Shown here in pieces: positions 1 through 6,528 of a stretch of 35,926 bases of DNA (positions are counted from its first letter, which is position 1; the number at the start of each line of letters is the position of its first letter). The notes beneath the pieces were generated by a model. That model was not told the origin of the DNA and ran no database searches. It saw only the letters and a list, made by a program, of their open reading frames with translations. Position numbers and translations under genes: made by a program. The stretch is from Thermoplasmatota archaeon (GTDB lineage Archaea > Thermoplasmatota > E2 > DHVEG-1), in assembly GCA_025457885.1 (NCBI GenBank), contig JALOTN010000011.1, forward strand, positions 1 through 35,926, read 5' to 3'.

Positions 1-32
1 ATAGCTTTTTGGGAACCTGTCTGTTGATTTCC

Positions 33-46
33 AAATAAATTTAATA
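33..46 (+). promoter_or_regulatory. TATA-box-like promoter element of first gene
   Basis: An AT-only stretch (AAATAAATTTAATA) is centred about 22 bases before the ATG at 62. No good Shine-Dalgarno motif lies between them. Spacing of TATA to start codon suggests a leaderless or near-leaderless transcript, which is common in archaea. Inference from spacing only. Confidence 0.4.
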
Positions 47-61
47 AAAAGAGTAAATCAT

Positions 62-1519
62 ATGAAAAGGAAATGGTTGGCAATAGGAATCATTCTCTTG
101 TTCGTTGGTGTGACCATAGCACCAACACGAGCACAGAACATAGAGAAATCCCAGTCATCACGAGGGGACTGGTTGTATGTCGGTGGGAGTGGATCTGGGA
201 ACTACACAAGGATTCAGGATGCGATTGATAATGCAAATGACGGGGATACGGTGTTTGTATATGATGATTCATCACCCTATGATGAGAATCTTCGAATTAA
301 AAAATCAATTCAATTGATTGGTGAAAATAAGACCTCAACAATCATTAATTCTTCAAGCCAAATAACAATAGATACTTATGATTACGACAATATCTTCATT
401 CAAGGTTTCACACTTCTCAATAATTGTACCTCGACTAAACAAACCTATGGAGTCGGCATTGTTTTTGCAGAAAATTTTACGTTAACCGATACCATAATCA
501 TTGGATGCCATTGGGGAGTTAAGTTAGTGGATTGTTCCAATTGCAGTATAGAAAATAATGAAATTCGAGATGGGACATTTGGCATATCTGCGTATGAAGT
601 TTTTACGAGTACTTTTGGGAACAACACAATCGTAGACAACAAATGTGGAATTGAATTTAATTACGCAAAAAATAATAAGGTCAATAACAACACCTTCAGG
701 AATAACGGGATGCTTCTTTCTGGTTATTCCTATCCAAATTCTTATTTTGGAAACACCGTAAACAACAAACCATTACTCTACGTGGCAAACAAACAAAACC
801 TGATTATTCAAAATACATCTGTCGGTCAGCTATATCTTCTCAATTGCACGAATATCACAGTACGAAATATCGAAGTGTCAAATGCGTCCTATGGCATTGA
901 AATCATTCGCTCGAATAATTGCCTCATCACGAAAACAAATGTTCATTCCAATTATAATGCGGGTATCACCCTACAAGAGCAATGCCAGAATAACACCATC
1001 TCCTATAATGAAATCACCTCCAATGACTACGGTATCAACTGTGAATCTTACTACCTTCCTTTTGAATACAATAACTTTATTGGCAATACGATTAGATTCA
1101 ATAGAAATGGGATATGTGTAGAAGGGTCAAAGAACACAATACAAGACAATATCGTTGAGAACAACGATAAAGGAATACGAGTCATTGGTTCACAGAATAA
1201 AATACTAAATAACGCTATTAGAAATAGCACCACTACGGGTCTTTATTTATATGAAGCTGAACGGTGTCTAATCAAATCAAATAATTTTATCAACAATCAG
1301 GACCACGCAGAGTTTGAGAAATATTCGATACTGGGAAGTCATTTTCGGAGTAACTATTGGAGTAATTCGACTGGTATTGGTCCGAAAATCATATGGGGTT
1401 CACGAGGTTTCGTTGTTGGTTTCGACCGTAATGGATGGCCAATTATTCAGATGGTCCCTTGGATACAATTCGACTGGTTCTCCGTAAAAGAACCCTATGA
1501 CATCCCTGGAATGAGATGA
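62..1519 (+). CDS. secreted right-handed beta-helix (NosD-like) repeat protein
   Basis: Predicted exported protein of 485 residues. Residues 1-25 form a signal peptide: KRK, a hydrophobic core ending VGVTIAPT, then AQ as a likely cleavage site. Next come an YTRIQDAIDNANDGDTVFVY segment typical of NosD/pectate-lyase-like parallel beta-helix proteins and many short repeats rich in Asn, Ile and Gly (for example NNTIVDNKCGIEF, NCSIENNEI, NGICVEG), which are beta-helix coils. The end contains an SNYWSN motif seen at the C-terminus of NosD-like domains. No catalytic residues are recognised, so it may be a surface carbohydrate-binding or structural protein rather than an enzyme. Its stop overlaps the start of the next gene (ATGA), which suggests coexpression. 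The coding sequence is more AT-rich than the energy genes to its right. Family call is firm; function is unknown. Confidence 0.75.
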   Translation: MKRKWLAIGIILLFVGVTIAPTRAQNIEKSQSSRGDWLYVGGSGSGNYTRIQDAIDNANDGDTVFVYDDSSPYDENLRIKKSIQLIGENKTSTIINSSSQITIDTYDYDNIFIQGFTLLNNCTSTKQTYGVGIVFAENFTLTDTIIIGCHWGVKLVDCSNCSIENNEIRDGTFGISAYEVFTSTFGNNTIVDNKCGIEFNYAKNNKVNNNTFRNNGMLLSGYSYPNSYFGNTVNNKPLLYVANKQNLIIQNTSVGQLYLLNCTNITVRNIEVSNASYGIEIIRSNNCLITKTNVHSNYNAGITLQEQCQNNTISYNEITSNDYGINCESYYLPFEYNNFIGNTIRFNRNGICVEGSKNTIQDNIVENNDKGIRVIGSQNKILNNAIRNSTTTGLYLYEAERCLIKSNNFINNQDHAEFEKYSILGSHFRSNYWSNSTGIGPKIIWGSRGFVVGFDRNGWPIIQMVPWIQFDWFSVKEPYDIPGMR

Positions 1520-2382
1520 TGGAAATGAAAAGAATCCAAGCTGTAGGTGTAATTCTCCTATTCATTGGTGTAACAATAACACCAACTATCAACTTCCAGG
1601 TTATCAAAGCATCCACTAATGATGACCTGGTGGAAGTCACCACCCAGGCCTGTGGCATCCAGGGATACAAGGATACCACTGTGAAACTCACCAGAGAACA
1701 ATACCAAAACCTGGAACAGTATCTAGTTGAGTTCAGGGATAGGTTGAACCAGACAACAACCAGGGAAGAAGCAGTTCCCATCTTCAAGGAAGCAGTAGTG
1801 AAGCTGGATAAATATGGATTGTTACCAAAGGGGATGAGTGTTAAACGGGCACAACAGCTTGTTATTGGTGTTGAAACATCTGAGAAGACCCAAAAATGTA
1901 TTAAGAAATTCCTTGAGAGAGTCTCAAGAGGAAGTTCAAACAATACGTTCTGTCTTGTTGCAGGTATGGTTGATGATGCTTTTTTTTATTCTTTGATGAC
2001 ACTTATTTCTATTGCAGCATTTTCGTTTTCTGTCTTTCTTTATCAGTTAATCTTGTTGTATCATCTCCCTATCATGCTGTTATATGGAGCCTTATTTGGT
2101 CTTTCCTTTGGTCTCTTTGCATATAGTTATCTTGTGAAACCATTTCATATTTTTAGTTGGGTTGATTTTTCATCATCCTCAAGAGGAGTAATTTACTCGA
2201 TAGGAGGTATGAGTCCATATCATAAAACAGGTGAGTTTCAGGGAAATATTCAAGGATTTACAGGTATCCGAATTGGTTTTATCCATATTGATTTCGATTT
2301 GAGTATAGGAGCTATCTTCCTTGGCTCAGCTGTCTCAATGACTGTCACCCCCAAATCAAAATTAGATACAAACACTAAGTAA
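1516..2382 (+). CDS. exported/membrane protein of unknown function
   Basis: Protein of up to 288 residues (ATG at 1516; a second ATG at 1525 would remove three residues). Not recognised as a named family. The N-terminal signal segment KRIQAVGVILLFIGVTITPT is almost the same as that of the upstream gene. Residues about 35-150 are hydrophilic and helical, with many Gln, Glu and Lys. Two to three hydrophobic helices follow (about 150-215). A Gly/Ile/Phe-rich, beta-prone tail (GFTGIRIGFIHIDFDLSIG) ends in a short hydrophobic stretch. The start overlaps the upstream stop by four bases, so the two are probably translated together. An anchored partner of the beta-helix protein is possible but is inference. 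Confidence 0.6.
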   Translation: MMEMKRIQAVGVILLFIGVTITPTINFQVIKASTNDDLVEVTTQACGIQGYKDTTVKLTREQYQNLEQYLVEFRDRLNQTTTREEAVPIFKEAVVKLDKYGLLPKGMSVKRAQQLVIGVETSEKTQKCIKKFLERVSRGSSNNTFCLVAGMVDDAFFYSLMTLISIAAFSFSVFLYQLILLYHLPIMLLYGALFGLSFGLFAYSYLVKPFHIFSWVDFSSSSRGVIYSIGGMSPYHKTGEFQGNIQGFTGIRIGFIHIDFDLSIGAIFLGSAVSMTVTPKSKLDTNTK

Positions 2383-2785
2383 ACGAATACCAGATAATAT
2401 AAGAGTGAAAAACAAATTTCACTGTCTTTCACAGTCCAAGAACTCTTTGACATCTAGGCCTGAATTGAAAAGAAACCATCTGAAATTGTCTGAATGATGT
2501 CTGAGACAGAATCTATCTTCTGAATGCTGAACCAGATGTAGGTATCTTCTGTATGGAGGATGTTGTTTTGTAGAATAGCTTCGGCAGAATTCCCAGCCCC
2601 TCAGATAGAAAAGCGTTCTCTGTAAAGCAGAAAAAGAGGGTGTTTTTCAGACTATCGGAGGGCTTTTATACTCTGATTCTATGACAAATACTAGGCACGA
2701 AACAGGGATTTATCATACTTTGTAAAACTTCCCAAATATTTTTATCATACCTTGTGATTACCGTGAAGCTTAGGGGTGACCTTGC
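2383..2785. other. 403-base intergenic region without a supported gene
   Basis: No open frame of useful length was seen on either strand. It contains a small hairpin just after the preceding gene (GTGAAA 2405-2410 with TTTCAC 2417-2422), four TCTGA motifs at 2479, 2489, 2500 and 2519, a possible TATA-like TTTTATA near 2664-2670, and a 15-base direct repeat next to the UPF0147 start, listed separately. Confidence 0.5.
2709..2755 (+). repeat. two direct copies of TTTATCATACYTTGT upstream of UPF0147
   Basis: TTTATCATACTTTGT at 2709-2723 and TTTATCATACCTTGT at 2741-2755 differ at one base and are 32 bases apart, about three helical turns. They lie 31-77 bases before the ATG at 2786, where a transcription factor or duplicated promoter element would sit. 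The exact role is unknown. Confidence 0.5.
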
Positions 2786-3043
2786 ATGCCCGATGATGCT
2801 AAAAAAATTGATCAGATTTGTGATGGTTTAAATATGATTAGTGAGGATAATTCTATTCCAAGGAACATTCGACGAGGGGCGGAAGAAGTCAAACAAATCC
2901 TGTTAAAACCAAACGACCCTATCGACCTTCGTGTCGCATCAGCTACATCCATCCTAGATGAACTCGCAAACGACCCAAATATTCCACTCCATGGGAGAAC
3001 ACTTATCTGGAATATCATGAGCCGTTTGGAGGAACTCGCATAA
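2786..3043 (+). CDS. UPF0147 family protein
   Basis: Small, soluble, all-helical protein of 85 residues, the usual length of archaeal UPF0147. The family pattern is visible: an N-terminal helix with LNMISEDNSIPRNIR, then DLRVASATSILDELANDPNIP and a C-terminal LEELA. Function is unknown; the family is widespread in archaea and often neighbours core housekeeping genes. The start at 2786 is supported by GGGGTGA at 2773-2779, six bases away. It precedes the endonuclease IV-like gene by 61 bases on the same strand. Confidence 0.88.
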   Translation: MPDDAKKIDQICDGLNMISEDNSIPRNIRRGAEEVKQILLKPNDPIDLRVASATSILDELANDPNIPLHGRTLIWNIMSRLEELA

Positions 3044-3104
3044 GATATTTTTTTAAACCAGAAAAGAATCCTTCGTTCAAGGAAGCAAACGAGGAGGAAG
3101 AGAA

Positions 3105-3983
3105 ATGATACGAATCGGGCAAGCCGGCATCCCTTTGTCTTGTAAAGGAAGAACTAACAAAGACGGGATTGTCTACACCCATAAAAGTCTAGATTTAAAC
3201 GCCATAGAAATCCAATTCGTCCGAGGATTATACGTCTTATCCGATGAGGAAGCACTGTTCATTAAAGATTACGCCCAGAAAAACGACATTGAAATCCATG
3301 TGCATGCCCCCTACTACCTCAACTTAGCTGGGGATCATGAAGAAATCACCATGAGTTTTGAAAAAATAATGAAATCAGCGCAAATGGCGAACAACATTGG
3401 TTCAAAAACCCTGATAATCCACCCGGGGTACTACGGAGAGTACAACACGAAGAAAACCGCGAAACTCATCATCAAGAACTCCAAAAAGATCGTCAGCATG
3501 TTCAAAAAAGAAAAACTCAAAGTAAAACTGGCGATGGAGACCATGGGGAAACAAAAAGTCTTCGGAAGTCTTGATGAAATCGTAGAGGTCTGCACTCATG
3601 TCAAAGAAATCATCCCTGTCCTTGACCTTGGGCATATCCATGCCAGAGGCAATGGGTCGATCCAGGAGCGAGAGGATTATGAGGCGATCTTTGAAAAACT
3701 CAGACCACTCCGACTCCGACATTACCTCATGCATATCACCGGCGTCCTCTATGAGAACGGCAATGAGCTGTATCATGTCCCTATCAAAAAAGGAGACATG
3801 CCGCTGGCACCTCTCATTGAAATCATCCTTGACCGGAACCTGAATGTCACTCTGATCTCCGAATCACCCTTATTGGAACATGACGCAGTCTACATCCGTC
3901 TCCAGGTGGAAAAAGCCATCATGAAACGAACCGGGAAAGAAACCGCGTATTATAAGGATCTCTCTGAGGTCATCAAGAAATGA
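3105..3983 (+). CDS. endonuclease IV-like TIM-barrel protein (AP endonuclease family 2)
   Basis: 292-residue protein of the Nfo/xylose-isomerase-like TIM barrel superfamily. The metal-ligand motifs known from E. coli endonuclease IV can be followed in order: VHAPYYLNL (first His), IIHPGYYG (second His), LAMETMGKQ (Glu), LDLGHIHARG (Asp and His), LMHITG (His), YHVPIKKGD (His) and LISESP (Glu). The Asp two positions before the last His of endonuclease IV appears replaced, so a bona fide AP endonuclease is likely but a related isomerase/epimerase cannot be excluded. The start is supported by GAGGAGG at 3091-3097. It ends in an ATGA overlap with the next gene, so the two are translationally coupled. 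Confidence 0.78.
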   Translation: MIRIGQAGIPLSCKGRTNKDGIVYTHKSLDLNAIEIQFVRGLYVLSDEEALFIKDYAQKNDIEIHVHAPYYLNLAGDHEEITMSFEKIMKSAQMANNIGSKTLIIHPGYYGEYNTKKTAKLIIKNSKKIVSMFKKEKLKVKLAMETMGKQKVFGSLDEIVEVCTHVKEIIPVLDLGHIHARGNGSIQEREDYEAIFEKLRPLRLRHYLMHITGVLYENGNELYHVPIKKGDMPLAPLIEIILDRNLNVTLISESPLLEHDAVYIRLQVEKAIMKRTGKETAYYKDLSEVIKK

Positions 3984-4546
3984 ACAATCAGAACACCTTC
4001 CAGGAATCCTTAGAGTATATCCACCGGAAGACCCGTGATATCCTTCACCTCGTCACCAAGGAGGAAATCGATCGGATCAATCAAGCGTTTTTCAAGGCGA
4101 ACCGTATCTTTGTCTACGGAGCTGGACGATCTGGTCTTGTCTCAAAAGCATTCGCTATCCGACTCGTGCATCTCGGTTTTCAGACCTTTGTCATTGGGGA
4201 GACAATAGGAGCTCCCGTGAAAAAAGGAGACCTTGTCTGTATCGTCTCCGGCTCAGGAGAAACAATCCCTGCGGTCATGACCGCGGAGATAGCAAAGAAC
4301 CTGGGTGCAACACTTATCGTGGTGACAGGACGGAGGAACTCGCGGATCACAAAATTCGCAGATATTTCCATTATCCTTGCCGCGGATTGCACAGAAAAAG
4401 AACGAAAACAATACGCTCCTCTGGGGACGTTATTTGAGGCAAGCACCTGGATCCTGCTTGATGGGATTATCGCGGAGCTGATGAAGAATAAAAAAGAAAC
4501 CGAAGAATCCATGCGCTCCCGCCATGCGACCCTTGAACTACCATAA
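3980..4546 (+). CDS. hxlB: 6-phospho-3-hexuloisomerase (SIS domain)
   Basis: 188-residue SIS-domain protein, the typical length of archaeal 6-phospho-3-hexuloisomerase, which interconverts 3-hexulose 6-phosphate and fructose 6-phosphate. In archaea the ribulose monophosphate pathway run in reverse supplies ribulose 5-phosphate. Visible motifs are the sugar-phosphate loop VYGAGRSGLVSKAFAIRL near residue 40, the Ser-rich loop CIVSGSGET near 85-93, and the PLGTLFEAS segment that in this family carries a catalytic Glu. The partner 3-hexulose-6-phosphate synthase is not in the window. The gene starts inside the stop of the endonuclease IV-like gene (ATGA), which links a sugar-phosphate enzyme to a DNA repair-type barrel. 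A generic SIS isomerase is the alternative. Confidence 0.85.
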   Translation: MNNQNTFQESLEYIHRKTRDILHLVTKEEIDRINQAFFKANRIFVYGAGRSGLVSKAFAIRLVHLGFQTFVIGETIGAPVKKGDLVCIVSGSGETIPAVMTAEIAKNLGATLIVVTGRRNSRITKFADISIILAADCTEKERKQYAPLGTLFEASTWILLDGIIAELMKNKKETEESMRSRHATLELP

Positions 4547-4606
4547 AAAAAAACAGGTTTGTATAAAACAATATTCTCAGGTTTTTTATTGAGTACAACC
4601 CATATG

Positions 4607-4650
4607 TTTTTAAAGCAGGTTTTCCCTACGGCACTGCAATATCAGGTGAG
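4607..4650 (+). promoter_or_regulatory. aIF5B promoter and ribosome binding site
   Basis: TTTTTAAA at 4607-4614 is a good archaeal TATA box, predicting a transcript start near 4635-4640. AGGTGAG at 4644-4650 is a Shine-Dalgarno match five bases before the ATG at 4656. Confidence 0.5.
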
Positions 4651-4655
4651 TTTCC

Positions 4656-6419
4656 ATGACTGCTTCCCCTAAACATGTTCGTCAACCAATCGTTAGTGTC
4701 CTTGGTCATGTCGACCATGGGAAAACATCCCTTTTAGATTATATTAGAGGCTCAACGGTTGCTGCTCGGGAAGCAGGAGCGATCACCCAGCATATTGGTG
4801 CTACAGAAGTCCCCATTGATGCGATTTACTCCATGTGCGGTTCTCTCCTGGGGGGAAAAAAATTCTCTGTCCCAGGGTTATTGTTCATTGATACCCCTGG
4901 TCATCACGCGTTTACCACGCTTCGGACCCGGGGGGGATCCTTAGCGGACCTTGCGATCCTTGTCGTTGATATCAACGAGGGATTCCGACCTCAGACCCAT
5001 GAGTCTATCACCATCCTGCGTCAATACAAAACACCCTTCATTGTCGCCGCAAACAAGATCGATGCGATTAACGGCTGGCAGCAGAATCAGGAGGTAGCCA
5101 AGAACCGTGTGGAACAGCAACGCCCCATGACGAAAACCTTGTTTGAAACCAAACTTTATGAGTTGATTGGAACGATCTATGATAAAGGATTCGAATCAGA
5201 CTTGTATTATAATATAAAGGATTTCCGGAAAAGCATCCCTATTATTCCCTTGTCCGCTAAGACAGGGGAAGGAATCTCTGAGTTGCTCATGGTCCTTGTT
5301 GGTCTTGCGCAACGGTTCCTGGAGGATCAGCTGACTAGTGAAAGTGGGGCGGGAAAAGGAACCGTTTTGGAAGTTAAGGAGGATGTGGGTCTTGGAACAA
5401 CGGTAGATGCGATTATCTATAGTGGGGTGTTGAAAAAAGAGGATACTATTGTCTTTGGTACTCGTGGTGAGCCGTTGGTTACGAAGATAAAAGCACTCTT
5501 GAAACCAAAACCCATGGATGAAATCCGGGATCCACGGGAACGATTTGACAGTGTTAAAGAGGTCCATGCAGCGTGCGGGATTAAGATTTCTGCTCCCAAT
5601 CTTGATCAGGTGATCCCTGGGGCTCCCTTACGGGTCGTCCAAGGAAACGAGGGAGACTTAATCGAGGAAATCAAAAGGCAATCACAAGTCAATATCGAAT
5701 TGGACAAGGACGGCGTTTATATTAAAGCAGACACCATTGGATCCCTTGAGGCGTTGGTCAAGGAATCCAGGGAAAAAGGTATTAACATCAGGAAGGTAGA
5801 AATCGGGAATATTTCCAAACGAGATATTACGGATACCGCTGCAGTGAACAACCCCTTAGAACGGGTGATTTTTGCTTTTAACGTCAAGATCCTTCCCGAG
5901 GCAAAGGAAGAATTGACAAAATCAGAAGTAACCCTCTTTCATGAAGATGTCATTTACACGATCATCGAAAACTATGATGAATGGCTTGCAAAGAAAAAAG
6001 AGGAGTTGGAGAAGAAACGAAGGGAGGATTATACGCATCCGGGGATGATTAAGTTCCTCCCAGAGTTCGTGTTCCGGGTGAGTCATCCTGCAGTATTTGG
6101 TGTCCGGGTGCTTGGTGGTCGTATCAAGGTCGATATGCGGTTGATTGATGTGGATGGGAAAAGCATCGGAACCATCAAAGGGATGCAGCTGGATAATAAA
6201 CCAATCAGTGAGGCACTCCAAGGCGCTGAGGTGGCTATCTCGGTGGAGGGCGTCACCATTGGGAGGCAGATTAAGGGTGGCGATATCTTCTTTACGGATA
6301 TCCCTGAGAGCGACGCTCGAAAACTCCAACGGTTAGATGTGCTTAATGATGACGAAAAAGATGTTTTAAATAAAATCATGGATATTAAAAGGAAAACAAA
6401 CAAGTTCTGGGGGATGTAA
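4656..6419 (+). CDS. infB: archaeal translation initiation factor aIF5B (IF-2 family GTPase)
   Basis: 587-residue GTPase that promotes ribosomal subunit joining and initiator tRNA placement. The G1 loop GHVDHGKT is at residues 17-24, the G3 motif DTPGH follows FID, and G4 NKID is present; then SAKTGEGI as G5. After the G domain come the beta-barrel domain II, the alpha-beta-alpha domain III (VYIKADTIGSLEALV) and a C-terminal barrel with long helix. The length fits archaeal aIF5B, with none of the long N-terminal extension of eukaryotic eIF5B and no intein. The start is supported by AGGTGAG five bases upstream. It is a single-gene unit followed by a T-rich terminator. Confidence 0.96.
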   Translation: MTASPKHVRQPIVSVLGHVDHGKTSLLDYIRGSTVAAREAGAITQHIGATEVPIDAIYSMCGSLLGGKKFSVPGLLFIDTPGHHAFTTLRTRGGSLADLAILVVDINEGFRPQTHESITILRQYKTPFIVAANKIDAINGWQQNQEVAKNRVEQQRPMTKTLFETKLYELIGTIYDKGFESDLYYNIKDFRKSIPIIPLSAKTGEGISELLMVLVGLAQRFLEDQLTSESGAGKGTVLEVKEDVGLGTTVDAIIYSGVLKKEDTIVFGTRGEPLVTKIKALLKPKPMDEIRDPRERFDSVKEVHAACGIKISAPNLDQVIPGAPLRVVQGNEGDLIEEIKRQSQVNIELDKDGVYIKADTIGSLEALVKESREKGINIRKVEIGNISKRDITDTAAVNNPLERVIFAFNVKILPEAKEELTKSEVTLFHEDVIYTIIENYDEWLAKKKEELEKKRREDYTHPGMIKFLPEFVFRVSHPAVFGVRVLGGRIKVDMRLIDVDGKSIGTIKGMQLDNKPISEALQGAEVAISVEGVTIGRQIKGGDIFFTDIPESDARKLQRLDVLNDDEKDVLNKIMDIKRKTNKFWGM

Positions 6420-6421
6420 CT

Positions 6422-6452
6422 CCTTTTTTTATCCTTCTTTTGTTTCTTTTTA
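6422..6452 (+). terminator. T-rich terminator after aIF5B
   Basis: Directly after the stop codon the + strand carries successive T runs (TTTTTTT, CTTCTTTTG, TTTCTTTTT) without a strong hairpin. Oligo-T tracts are the usual archaeal intrinsic termination signal. Confidence 0.5.
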
Positions 6453-6464
6453 GCAGAAACGACA

Positions 6465-6517
6465 TCTTAAAATAGAAAATACTGTTTTCCGGTTACAACC
6501 TTTAAGAAATGGAGGAG
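6465..6517 (+). promoter_or_regulatory. pyrophosphatase promoter and ribosome binding site
   Basis: TCTTAAAATA at 6465-6474 is a TATA-like element about 55-64 bases before the chosen ATG at 6529. GGAGGAG at 6511-6517 is a strong Shine-Dalgarno sequence. A GTG at 6517 overlaps this motif and so cannot use it, which favours the ATG at 6529 despite a spacing of about 11-13 bases. Confidence 0.4.
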
Positions 6518-6528
6518 TGAGTTTATCT

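Noticed and set aside
1443..1943. 166-codon open frame on the - strand
   Set aside because: Antisense to the end of the beta-helix gene and the start of the next gene, which overlap by ATGA and have signal peptides.
2405..2434. Two short hairpins after the second gene as a terminator
   Set aside because: Stems are four to six base pairs and no T tract follows, so termination is not supported.
2478..2537. Possible C/D-box small RNA (ATGATGT and several CTGA)
   Set aside because: A C-like box and CTGA motifs occur, but the spacing does not fit C, D', C' and D boxes of an archaeal guide RNA and the C box is imperfect.
6517..6528. GTG at 6517 as start of the pyrophosphatase
   Set aside because: It overlaps the GGAGGAG ribosome binding site; the ATG at 6529 is downstream of it and adds no gap.
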